Shown here: positions 18,686 to 26,414 of the stretch, one piece after another
Numbering within the stretch: the stretch's first letter is position 1
Layout of the letters: each line of letters begins with the position of its first letter
The notes under the pieces: model-generated
What the model was told of the DNA's origin: nothing
Seen by the model: the letters and a program-made list of their open reading frames with translations, nothing else
Database searches by the model: none
Translations under genes and position numbers: made by a program
DNA from: Perkinsus chesapeaki
Lineage: Eukaryota; Perkinsozoa; Perkinsida; Perkinsidae
DNA length: 26,414 bases
Assembly: GCA_013115145.1 (NCBI GenBank)
Contig: JAAPAO010000508.1
Location: 1-26,414 of the forward strand
Direction: 5' to 3'

Positions 18686-20418
18686 TTACAACTCATCGGC
18701 ATGATTATTTCCATCCGCTTCGCTCCCTACTGACGGGGGAGTGGACCCTGGCCATGTCTTAGGGATGTAGGGGAATTCTGTGTCAATTTGACGTAAGGTG
18801 GGTGAAGCTCCCTTTTCGGCAGATGCTCGATGAACCTGCACCGCACCTCGAGATAGCCGAGTAGCTTCAGTCCTACAAGGTCTCCCAGTTTGGCACGGCA
18901 CTTGCTCCAAGTAATATCATTGCATTCACCGCCCTGAACCTTGCCTCCGAATGCATGCTGAACGCCAGCGCAGTTGCTGAGGACCCCGAAGACCTCCAAG
19001 GTTTGCAGTAGTGGGGAGCTCTCTGAGATGCTTTCTGAGGACGTAGGATGCAGCAAGCCTTCAAGCGAAACGAATCTTTACTTAAGAACGCCTTCTTAGC
19101 TTCCGGCGTCAAGTTCGGCTGAACCTCGATTTCTTCCTCATCGAGACAGAATATCTTGGAGTAGACGCTGGTCAAAATAGAGAATAGTAATCCGCACTGA
19201 GAGCCACACCGCAGCTCACTTGGCCTCTGGGTCGAACACCCGTCTGTGGATGAGACCTGCCAGAGCCTCAGCATTCTCGTTATTGACATAGGATTCTCGA
19301 ATTGATATCGAGTCCGTTGTAGAGAGGGCTACACTCCACGACTGAAGATATCCCGGGGAGCACGCCAAGCCGCACGATCGCCTACTCCTTTCGGAACGAA
19401 TACAACGTCACCGGGATTCTGCTGGCACTCCCTGTAGTTGCGAAGGCCGAACTCCTCGCGAAGTTCAATAAACTTTTCCTACAATGAGCGCTTGAAATAG
19501 CGTCAAGAATGGAGCCAACCTCGAAAAACATGAAGGCACTTGTCGGCTCGAGAGCCTCTTTAGCGGTTTCAGATACTCGTAAGAGTTCGGAGTGCGGGAT
19601 GATAACCCACCGACGGCTGAAGAGAGGAATCTTTCGGCGAGTAATGTGGCGGAACACCTCCCATGCAAGAGAGAGTCCACCATAGCCTCTCCCGTCGGGG
19701 TGCGTTTGAGGTCCCCACCGCTGCCCGACGGTCCCACCACTAGCTTTCTATGTGAACTGGTAAAAGCATTGAAGAGGTGATCGCGCTGAGAGAAATCCAA
19801 CTTGCTCAAGATGGGTGAGGAGTGGCTTGCCTTGTTCATATCGTCCCCAGAGGCAGCCTCTATGACGGAGGTGATGTCGTCCCACGCGGCTTCTATAAGG
19901 TGTTCTCGCCAGGACATCAAACGGGCCCACGAGTTAGGCTGCAAGTCGCAGTATGATCTCAGGATTGGACTGGGGACGTACTTTGAGCAGTAATTCTCCC
20001 ATACGATCGTAACGAGTATTGAAGTCGAGCGAGGCATCAGTCGGCAACCATGATTTGACGGGGAGCTCGACTTCGCAGTTTTCGGTCTCCGAACCTGGCA
20101 ACTGAGAAGAAACAGAAATGCGGAAGGACCGCAGAACGGTGTTTTGCACCTTGTTAAAGAAGCACTTGCTGAGATAACCCGAAAACGTGATCTCCTTCTT
20201 GGGCACACCCACCCCCATCGCGGCCATCTGCTTATCTTGCGGAGTCAAAAAATTAACCATTACTTTCTGAAACTCCTTGCCAGACATCGACCTGAAAAGA
20301 TTGGCAAGTCCGCAGGACTCCGATAGCCTAGGGAGTATCTATACTGTGCAAATGGGGCTTTGATTCTATAGGCATCTTCATTATTGCCATTAGCACACAA
20401 AGGGAGGGGGTGCGGCAT
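18686..20418 (-). CDS. JmjC (JMJD6-type cupin) protein lacking iron ligands
   Basis: Nine exons encode 456 residues: 20418-20345, 20291-19982, 19938-19658, 19616-19520, 19478-19386, 19341-19220, 19167-19082, 19034-18877 and 18835-18686. Introns are 41-53 bases and all phases agree. The JmjC core is recognisable: VVGPSGSG near 195, then the HGSRRWVIIP segment near 220, RNYRECQQNPGDVVFVPKG near 267-285 and SYVNNENAEAL after it, matching the order GP.GSG, KRW..FP, PG...FVP, YVN of JMJD6-like hydroxylases. Where the family has HxD after the GSG loop this protein has K-R-T (about 206-208), and where it has the third ligand in G-W-W-H it has G-S-W-S (near 288). All three Fe(II) ligands therefore appear replaced. 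The C-terminus is NHADEL, which resembles an ER-retrieval signal, but no signal peptide is seen. Probably a pseudoenzyme (inference). Confidence 0.78.
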
Positions 20419-20575
20419 GAAGGACGCAATACCATCTCAAGGCATATCCACTGTACGTAATTACTAATAACTAATTAGTGACCCTTTTGTACACAGTGTC
20501 CTCTAGGCGATGATCCCCAGGAAAACCAAAAACCCGACATGGACGATCACAGTGGGTGCTGTCTCGTGATATGCA

Positions 20576-20817
20576 TCACATTAGACGAAGAAAACAAGTG
20601 TTGTCTGCCCTCTGAGTGAACAGTGGTATTAATCGTAATCCACTCCAGCACGTTCACCACAAAGCGATAAACGTCGATAAACTCACTCAGCAGTCCATCG
20701 GCGAAGATCATCCGAGTTCATGCAGCAGCCTGTGCCGTTGGTGACAATAAAAGGCATCTTCAAGTCGCCCGCAGCGACCGCCGCCCTCTCAAGCTGACTT
20801 ACCGTTAGTTTCTTCAT
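20576..20817 (-). CDS. Small two-exon gene, unknown
   Basis: Exons 20817-20687 and 20642-20576 are joined by a 44-base intron (GTGAGT...GGAG) to give 65 residues beginning MKKLTVSQLERAAVAAG. A second candidate intron (GTAAGT...TGAAG, 45 bases, in frame) inside exon 1 would shorten it. Composition is protein-like and the donors are consensus. No domain is recognised; it could be the 3' part of a larger gene, though no upstream exon was found. Confidence 0.45.
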
Positions 20818-21026
20818 TGTACCTAGAAGCCTAGCGGGTGACTGATTAGCAACATGCTGGTATCAAATAAGTCGCAACCACTATAGTAAAAATGAAGCAT
20901 AAAACATAGGCACTAGAATTGTGTAGAGTGATTCATAGGCCCATCACGTACTGCATTAGGGGATCGAGAAAATGGGGAAAATAAGATGCAAGAGAGAAGA
21001 TCAAGTTGCTTGAGAATCCAGTTCCA

Positions 21027-21461
21027 TCACCGGAGGGTCGTCGAGTAAGGTTGAGCTTGAAAGTCCTTACATCGTTTGCTCCGCAATTTCTTCATCTCAG
21101 CGACTTTCCTTTTGCCTTCTGTAAAACTTCGCGGGACCTTACGCGCTTCCTCCGCGGCTTTGATGGCCAAGTGCTGCAGCTGAACATGCGTCTTGTTCAA
21201 CTGTGATACCAGGTCAGATACCTACATATTCTCACCCACGGTAGCCTGTGGGTGCCTTACGAATTTGTCCAAGTTGGACGAAGGTTTGCTGCCTGCCACC
21301 CACTCTTTCAATTTCGTTGCTTCGGCGAGGAGGGAAGCGGTATCATCGCCCCGTGAAATAGTGTATTTGACATGGACATGAGTTTGCTGTGCTTGCTGGG
21401 CATCACAAAAATGGAGCAGGATTGTTATCCATGATAAAAATGTGGCGGTAGTTGAGGACAT
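21027..21461 (-). CDS. Small secreted coiled-coil-like protein
   Basis: Exons 21461-21261 and 21221-21027 with a 39-base intron (GTAAGG...TGTAG) encode 131 residues. The ATG at 21459-21461 begins a signal peptide (TTATFLSWITILLHFCDA). The mature part is helical and charged with heptad-like spacing (ASLLAEATKLKEW, VSDLVSQLNKTHVQLQHLAIKAAEEA) and a very basic segment near the end (KRKVAEMKKLRSKR). The length and architecture suggest a small secreted or luminal helical protein. No family is recognised. The intron model is well supported because both flanking frames read as one amphipathic helix. Confidence 0.6.
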
Positions 21462-21534
21462 TACAAGAAAAAAGCTCAACTAACAGCCCGACGAATATCG
21501 TAGGCCACCTCAGGTTGATCTATGAAATTTGCTC

Positions 21535-22187
21535 TTAATTGGCGAGAGCCTGTAGTTGATCAAGAAAGAGTGTGGTATTTAGAATAGCCTGTAGAAAAGC
21601 CAGGTCCGGAGCATTCCGGGAAGGGATCGTCTGTGAAAAGTAGCCAGTGGTGTCCACTGTGTTGTAGTCCCAGTGAAAAGACAGTACTTCCGGCGATAAT
21701 GGCACACTATCGGAGACCTCCCCCATCTGATCGGCCGAGAGAGTCGAATAGGCCTAGGCAAGGCCGAAGCCTAAAAACGCAGCAGTTCATGCGACTCGAC
21801 TTCAGGCCAAATGCGCACCCCGGGAATGAGCGGATGGTCCATAAGAACGTGTTGCCCCATAATACGTACAACGACGTAAGAGACTACAACATCTGTGAGA
21901 TGGCGATGCTCCCGCAAGCGCGTCGCGAAACCAAGAGGAGACACTGGCGAATCGAAACCTCGCGGCCCCGCCAAGAATGCTGTGAGCTGATTACTGAAAC
22001 TCCTGGCTATTAGGATAGCCGTACTTCGTGCCGAACCGCGTGACGTGTGACGCGTAACCGACCGTGTGAAGGCGCCCGGCGAAGGAGAGGCTCCTTCCGG
22101 CGGAAAACCACCAGAAGTCCTAGTCCAGAACCCGTATTGAGACAGGGAGCACAAGGCACTTTTATCAGTAATACTGATGAATCTCAT
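21535..22187 (-). CDS. Two-exon gene, unknown function
   Basis: Exons 22187-21801 and 21753-21535 are joined by a 47-base intron (GTCGAG...CCTAG, phase 0), giving 201 residues from an ATG at 22185-22187. The C-terminal two thirds look like a folded domain: TDVVVSYVVVRIMGQ, MDHPLIPGVRIWPE, PLSPEVLSFHWDYN, LAFLQAILN. The first 55 or so residues are Ser/Arg/Pro-rich and may be disordered or partly untranslated. No family is recognised; the PLSPEVLSFHW segment recalls Fe/Mn superoxide dismutase helix 1, but the metal-binding histidines do not line up, so I do not call it that. Confidence 0.5.
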
Positions 22188-22402
22188 AGCTCGGTAGCGC
22201 CCACTCGTTCTTGAGAAGTGGATGAGGTTGGAGGAGACTTTAACATTATTGAAAATTCCTCTTTACTGTAATAATTCAACGGGTCCCAAATAAGGTTTGG
22301 GAAATTGGTAGGAGCGTGGGTCTGAGAGAAATACAACCAGTACGCGGACGGCAATCATCCGGCAGGGGATGATGCACGCTTGAGGGACGCATTTCTGAGA
22401 GG

Positions 22403-23047
22403 CTAGAGGAATCGTTGGTGGTAATCCACCCAACTCACCCCAGTGATCTTAACCACAGCTCTGGTTTCCTCGAACTCTTCCGAGCAAGGCACAGTTGTCC
22501 GAGTGGCGACTAGTTCAGGGTCATCCTCGAGAAGTCGCCGAATCTCATATATTGCACCTTGCCCGAATTCCTTCCCCCTGACAACAACAAGTCTGCTGCC
22601 ACGGATTAGTAGTAAAGAGAAGCTCACAGGCGGATCATGTCCGCTCTTGCCCTTTCTCTGTCGCTCTCAGCAGCGTAAGCCACCATCAAACCATCTTCCC
22701 TCCAACTACTATCGAAACCGAATGAATGTAGAGCCATTGCTGGTTTTGGCGAAGACAACTAAGTCAACACGGGCACGCCGCTATGGAGCACTTTGCGCAT
22801 TTGATCAACTATGTACTTTTTGGACCTCTCTCCGGAGTTGTCTGAGCATTTTGAAGTTGGTCTTATTGGTCGGCAAGTTCTTGCTCAATGCGGCCGGATT
22901 GAATGCTGTGATCTCGAATACCACCGGATGAGGCAAGTGCAGGGTTCCCAGTGGCGTCTGAAAACTCACTGCTGGAACATCTGCATGAATCCGACATGTT
23001 GGTGAGGGAGGAAAATATGGAAGAAATTTCACGAAGGCTGATAGATT
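22403..23047 (-). CDS. DUF3293 domain protein
   Basis: Exons 23047-22817, 22758-22628 and 22577-22403 with introns of 58 and 50 bases (about 178 residues). The 5' end is open at an acceptor-like AACAG at 23048-23052 with no in-frame ATG, so a first exon is missing from the model. The features of DUF3293 are in order: FEITAFNP, then NKTNFKMLRQLRREV, a short turn, REDGLMVAY, and RLGKEFGQGAIYEI (family: TAWNP, Nx..L...L, .E.gf.v, lA..fgQ.Aiye). The domain is best known from bacteria and its role is unknown. The 3' end is uncertain: GTGAGT at 22433-22438 looks like a donor and could splice past the TAG at 22403 to a different tail. Confidence 0.65.
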
Positions 23048-23131
23048 CTGTTATCTCCCGACAAAGAGGAAATTTTTATAACGACTCTAGGAGAAAAAAA
23101 CCGAGATTTATATAGAACGATTTCCTGACAG

Positions 23132-23683
23132 GATGACCAACAAGTAGGCCAATACTGACGCTGCTAGAGCACGAACGGGGCTATACCTTCTCAGAGTCCT
23201 GTGCAAGCGGTCGGATGTACTGCACGGGCCCGCCGGGTCTGTAGTCGCCGAAATCCCACGCGGCGTAGGCATCAGCCCAGATCTCTCCTAGGATTCGGTC
23301 ATCAGAAGGAAAGCGTTTGCTTGTCTGAAAGGAGTCCACTATCCTACTTTTCTGAGATCGACGTGTTATTCACCTCCTGCTGTTGTGCGCGAGATGTCAC
23401 CATTGTTAAGATGGAATAAGGTAATAGAAAATAGCTGGAATGGAGTCGTAGTGCACGAGCAGGTGAAAACATGAGAGAATCCTCCTGCTTAGCTGGAAAG
23501 AGTTTCACATTGTATGCTCACACTTACGTCCAAGAACCTACGCCCTTCCCGAGAAAGATCCATATGGCCAAGCCTACTTCGCTATTCGAGTATTATTGCA
23601 CACTGCACAAGCTAGAACAGGGTCAAGCTGCAGGTCATCATGGCCCGGTGTTAACCATCAGGGAACTCGAGGAACCAAAGTGA
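23132..23683 (+). CDS. Probable coding region, gene model unresolved
   Basis: An exon ending at 23240, a 51-base intron (GTAGTC...CCTAG) and an exon 23292-23420 read in frame (for example RTGLYLLRVLCKRSDVLHG, then VVREMSPLLRWNK). A 42-base GTAATA...GCAG intron follows and the frame then stops at 23474. A second open frame from an ATG at 23471 to 23683 also looks coding (SLFEYYCTLHKLEQ, VLTIRELEEPK) but joins in the wrong phase. An alternative frame across 23292-23419 is equally open. There is probably a divergent gene here, facing away from the DUF3293 gene, but I cannot give a reliable protein. Confidence 0.35.
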
Positions 23684-23958
23684 GGCAAGAATCTGAGAAT
23701 CTAACCTTAAGTTAGTACATTAACAGCAGTACTAGCGTCAAGGTGAGCTAAGGATGCCGGGTGCGCACCGCACCCGAAAGACTAATGCCCGAGCACACAA
23801 TTCCACCACAGCGCACAATGACGCTAGTGGAAGCGGCACCCAACAGCATAATAGTGTGCTACGTCGCCATTGGTTAACCATTTTTTTCTTTCCTGTGATG
23901 GGGAGGTGTTGGCAGCCGCTACTGAGTATGTCTTCCCACGAGCTGAACATGATTTGAG

Positions 23959-23989
23959 TTACTTACTTAGTAAGTAAACTAGTCTAGTT
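23959..23989. repeat. Two adjacent palindromes
   Basis: TTACTTAC (23959-23966) and GTAAGTAA (23970-23977) with a 3-base spacer, overlapping AACTAG (23977-23982), T, CTAGTT (23984-23989). Confidence 0.85.
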
Positions 23990-24013
23990 AACGGGATCGG
24001 GTATTAGTCTCCA

Positions 24014-24036
24014 TTGTTGTGCAACTCACACAACAA
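24014..24036. repeat. Inverted repeat, 8-bp arms, 7-base spacer
   Basis: TTGTTGTG (24014-24021) and CACAACAA (24029-24036), perfect arms. Confidence 0.85.
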
Positions 24037-24107
24037 CACCCGGTCATATACCTCGTTGCGGAATAGGAGTCCCGAAGCGTGCCGAATTCACGCACATGAT
24101 TCCGCCT

Positions 24108-24129
24108 ACTGATAATTTATCAGTGATAA
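24108..24129. repeat. Three-part chain, unit TGATAA
   Basis: ACTGATAA (24108-24115), T, TTATCAGT (24117-24124) has 8-bp arms and overlaps TTATCA (24117-24122), G, TGATAA (24124-24129). Same alternating design as at 644-1119. Confidence 0.9.
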
Positions 24130-24214
24130 CTGTGCTACTGTAATAACGCTGGACAACGTAGTCGCTGGACAAAGGAGTGACAGCACCGAGATCCCGGGCG
24201 CTGCTGCGCAGAGA

Positions 24215-24235
24215 CCTCCAAGTTGGAGGCTCCAA
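24215..24235. repeat. Three-part chain, unit TCCAA
   Basis: CCTCCAA (24215-24221), G, TTGGAGG (24223-24229) has 7-bp arms; TTGGA (24223-24227), three bases, TCCAA (24231-24235) continues it. Confidence 0.85.
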
Positions 24236-24418
24236 CACAAGTACGGAAAAAATGGTCAAAGTTACACTAACAAATATGGCAACTGAGCGGCTAGCATAAT
24301 GCTCGGAGCATCAATCACAACACTTTATTCTAGCTTCATTCTTATGACTGGAGCTCTAAGCAGCGTTGATGACGCACACAAAGTATACATAGTATATGGA
24401 GATCAATAACTAGTAATC

Positions 24419-24441
24419 AATCGAGGGCCTCGATTCGAGGC
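24419..24441. repeat. Three-part chain, unit TCGAGG
   Basis: AATCGAGG (24419-24426), G, CCTCGATT (24428-24435) has 8-bp arms and overlaps GCCTCGA (24427-24433), T, TCGAGGC (24435-24441) with 7-bp arms. Both spacers are a single base. Confidence 0.9.
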
Positions 24442-24528
24442 GCCTTTGCCATCCACAATTTTTACACAGTCCGTTCAGCATAAAGCCAGTACGGCGTTGC
24501 CGGGCATGTGTTTCCCGACGAGTCCTTC

Positions 24529-24562
24529 CTCCATCTCCCCATGCCGCATGGGGGAGATGGAG
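24529..24562. repeat. Hairpin, 16-bp arms with one bulge, one-base loop
   Basis: Positions 24529-24544 pair with 24546-24562 around a single C at 24545, with one extra G in the right arm. The tip is CCATGC, C, GCATGG, the same hexamer used by the next chain. Confidence 0.9.
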
Positions 24563-24577
24563 TAAGAATTCGTCATG

Positions 24578-24600
24578 GCCGCATGGGCCATGCGGCATGG
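24578..24600. repeat. Three-part chain, unit GCATGG
   Basis: GCCGCATGG (24578-24586), G, CCATGCGGC (24588-24596) has 9-bp arms and overlaps CCATGC (24588-24593), G, GCATGG (24595-24600). Confidence 0.9.
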
Positions 24601-24766
24601 GCATGGGCGATGCCCTAAATATAGCCTCCTCCAGCTGCCTTGCAGTTGTAAGAGAATACCATCTATTCAAAACTTAGCACGCTGGTGGACCATCATGAAC
24701 AGTTTGTTCAGATATTTCTCATTGGGTCAACCCGGACTCTCTATTAAGGTTGAGCTTTACGTTAAA

Positions 24767-24781
24767 ACACGTTGAACGTGT
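24767..24781. repeat. Perfect palindrome, 7-bp arms, one-base spacer
   Basis: ACACGTT (24767-24773), G, AACGTGT (24775-24781). Confidence 0.9.
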
Positions 24782-24846
24782 CAAGTTGTTCGACGGACAA
24801 ATCAAGGAGAATATGAACTGAATATAAAGGATATCCGATAAATTTT

Positions 24847-25288
24847 ATGCCCTCGGTCTGTGCCATGGACTCTGTAGCCAAGTCACAGTGCATTCGTTGT
24901 TGAAGGTCGCTGATGGCGGGTTCACAATTTGCTCGACACTAAAGCAGGAAAACGAACGGTTATACTCATAAGCTGCTGTGACTCAAACACGTAAGGTTGT
25001 GCTAGCATAACGCGACCAACGCCCCAGTGCAATGCTTTTCTTACTTTAAACTCAACACTACGTTCCGCGTATGGCAGGGATATAAGATGACTACAAGTGT
25101 GCAAATGGTATTACAGTGTCGACTTAGAAGAACCTCCCAAGCTTACTAGCTTTACTTCACACATGCAGAACCACATCGCCAAGCTGCAAACTGACCACAG
25201 GCAATCAATCCATTATGTAGCATGCCTACTAGACAGAAAATTCATCCTCGAGGCTGACGACCAGCACTATGGTGACCGAGAGGTCTAG
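24847..25288 (+). CDS. Probable multi-exon gene, unknown, 5' part unresolved
   Basis: The 3' part is supported: a frame reading RPTPQCNAFLTLNSTL ends at 25061, a 36-base intron (GTTCCG...TACAAG) follows, and exon 25098-25288 continues in phase (YYSVDLEEPPKLTSF, then KLQTDHRQSIHYVACLLDRK) to TAG. Upstream, an ATG at 24847 with a 36-base GTAGCC...TTGAAG intron would lead into VADGGFTICSTLKQENER, but the link between these two parts is out of phase in every combination I tried. No domain is recognised. It runs tail to tail into the CorA gene. Confidence 0.4.
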
Positions 25289-26414
25289 ATCCACTTCTGC
25301 TTTCTGTAGAGGAAGAAAATGAGACTTGTAATGGTGAGCAAAAGCAACCAAAAATAAAGATACCCGTGCTTCCACATCAATTCGGGCATACCAGGGTCAC
25401 CCGTAACAGGGTTCTGGAAGTTCATACCGTAAACGCCCGTGAGAAACTGTCCGGGAACGAAGGTCGTTGTAACCAGCGTGAGAACGTACAAAATGTTACT
25501 GGTCTTCGACTCACAATACTGCCTGTATTGCTCAAGCATCATCTTGGAGTTCTCTCTTAGGGCCAATGATTCCTCCAGAAAACGATGGGTATTACTGCGA
25601 ATATCAGAAGTATACATCTGTGAGTCAGGACTCCAGTGCCTATAGCTCACTGCCGTCTCAAGGACGTCCAAGACGGGCCTCACCATCCGGTAGAGTTGAC
25701 CGAGCTGCCGAACTATCTTACGTAAGCGCTTAACATCCTTTTGATAGAATTTATCCATTTCTCTGTCCAACCTTCTCTGCAATACCGATAAAGATGCATC
25801 ATAAGCTTGACCAACGAGTATGTAATCTTCTGTTATATCACATAAAATCTTAAACAGCAAAGTATGTGTATCACCAGTTCTTACATTACTATAAGATGTC
25901 TTTAAATTACCCAAAGCATTACGGAAAATGCTCATATCATAAGACATAGTCTCCCAATCAGTAAGCGTATGCGTTAGAGTACGAAACCTAGTCCACGTTT
26001 GAGAGTCAGCCGTCGATTCTCCTTTCTCGCTGTCCAGAGTGTTCTGCGGGCGTAACCGCTTACTCCACCAATGCTTTTTCATCTTGCCACTATTCCCCTT
26101 AGAATCATCATCATCTCTATCAGTTCCTGTTTTACATAAAGTAACCCATTCACTAGAAAAGCTTATCAGCGTTCCACCTTCTGCTTTACCAGTTACAAAC
26201 ATAGCCAAGTTACATTGTTCAACTTCGACTTTAACAATCGGCGGCTCAACAGTTTTATCAACCTTTGGCAAATCCTTTCGTAACTTCTGCCTTCTCCAAG
26301 ACTGCCATGGCCGCAAAGTATTCCTACTAGTTTGAGTTAATCGTAATACTGGTATTATAATAATAGACCACAATGGTGGATTCTTTCGAGTGATTCTACC
26401 TTCGCCTAATCCTG
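25285..26414 (-). CDS. CorA-type magnesium transporter, 5' end beyond the window
   Basis: The frame is open to the right edge, so the N-terminus is missing; 376 residues are visible. The C-terminal CorA signature is intact: a long helical stalk (QRRLDREMDKFYQKDVKRLRK onward), first membrane helix ending in YGMNFQNP, the periplasm-facing loop, then a second helix (YLYFWLLLLTITSLIFFLY) and a short basic tail KQKWI. The GMN motif forms the ion-selective pore mouth in this family, which imports Mg2+ and related divalent ions as pentamers. An N-terminal domain with a disordered charged insert (DRDDDDSKGNSGKMKK) precedes the stalk. No intron is needed in the visible part. Membrane location (plasma, vacuolar or mitochondrial) cannot be told. 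Confidence 0.9.
   Translation of the reverse strand, partial: GLGEGRITRKNPPLWSIIIIPVLRLTQTSRNTLRPWQSWRRQKLRKDLPKVDKTVEPPIVKVEVEQCNLAMFVTGKAEGGTLISFSSEWVTLCKTGTDRDDDDSKGNSGKMKKHWWSKRLRPQNTLDSEKGESTADSQTWTRFRTLTHTLTDWETMSYDMSIFRNALGNLKTSYSNVRTGDTHTLLFKILCDITEDYILVGQAYDASLSVLQRRLDREMDKFYQKDVKRLRKIVRQLGQLYRMVRPVLDVLETAVSYRHWSPDSQMYTSDIRSNTHRFLEESLALRENSKMMLEQYRQYCESKTSNILYVLTLVTTTFVPGQFLTGVYGMNFQNPVTGDPGMPELMWKHGYLYFWLLLLTITSLIFFLYRKQKWI

Larger units (their letters stand above)
23684..24846. other. Second palindrome-rich non-coding stretch
   Basis: Over 1.1 kb without a supported gene. Short open frames at 23738-23957, 24044-24259 and 24410-24775 on both strands are explained by the palindromic sequence itself. 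The inverted repeats are listed separately. Density of one-base-spacer palindromes is the highest in the window. Confidence 0.6.

Noticed and set aside
19465-20208. 247-codon open frame on the minus strand
   Set aside because: Only its middle (19658-19938) is a real exon of the JmjC gene. The first part is a wrong-frame reading of exon 2 and the end runs through an intron and exon 4 in the wrong frame.
21535-21753. Fe/Mn superoxide dismutase N-terminus
   Set aside because: PLSPEVLSFHW resembles the first helix, but the following metal-binding and gateway residues (HxxxY pattern) do not line up.
22443-22931. 162-codon open frame on the plus strand
   Set aside because: It lies opposite the DUF3293 exons, has low-complexity Ser/Arg/Leu content and no motif; the minus-strand reading shows a recognised domain.

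Overview
The window is nuclear DNA of a compact eukaryote. Protein-coding stretches run through in-frame stops that disappear when GT...AG introns, mostly 35-58 bases long, are removed, and several gene families are purely eukaryotic (multi-exon cyclophilin, SLC35F6-type transporter, MCM-like protein, JmjC protein). Intron size, gene spacing, roughly balanced base composition and the families present fit a protist, perhaps an alveolate such as Perkinsus. That placement is inference; nothing here proves the species. All exon joins below were worked out by eye from reading frame and splice-site logic.

Layout. 1-1358: no supported gene, but a cluster of short inverted-repeat chains. 1359-2474 (-): intronless secreted aspartyl protease-like gene. 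2475-3611: mostly non-coding with more palindromes. 3612-6845 (-): three small multi-exon genes of unknown function, one followed directly by a 28-bp-arm hairpin (4797-4853). 7477-8819 (-): SLC35F6-like transporter, divergent from 9182-11651 (+), a DEAD-box RNA helicase of the Mss116/RH31 type with a probable mitochondrial presequence. 12102-12878 (+): five-exon cyclophilin. 12985-13493 (+) and 13573-14075 (-): convergent small genes, the second encoding a probable secreted protein. 14418-17445 (-): a 19-exon MCM-like gene whose ATPase motifs are degraded. 17606-18442: two weakly supported ORFs. 18686-20418 (-): nine-exon JmjC-domain gene whose iron ligands appear to be lost. 20576-23047 (-): four small genes, including a secreted coiled-coil protein and a DUF3293 protein. 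23132-23683 (+): weak coding region. 23684-24846: second palindrome-rich desert. 24847-25288 (+) converges on 25285-26414 (-), a CorA-type Mg2+ transporter cut by the window edge; their stop codons share one CTAG.

No operon-like logic links the genes; they look like ordinary housekeeping and lineage-specific genes packed closely together. The two most unusual features are the palindrome chains (unit, 1-base spacer, reverse complement, 1-base spacer, unit) confined to the gene-poor parts, and two large genes (MCM-like, JmjC) that keep the fold signature but lack catalytic residues. No rRNA, tRNA, CRISPR array or recognisable autonomous transposon was found.
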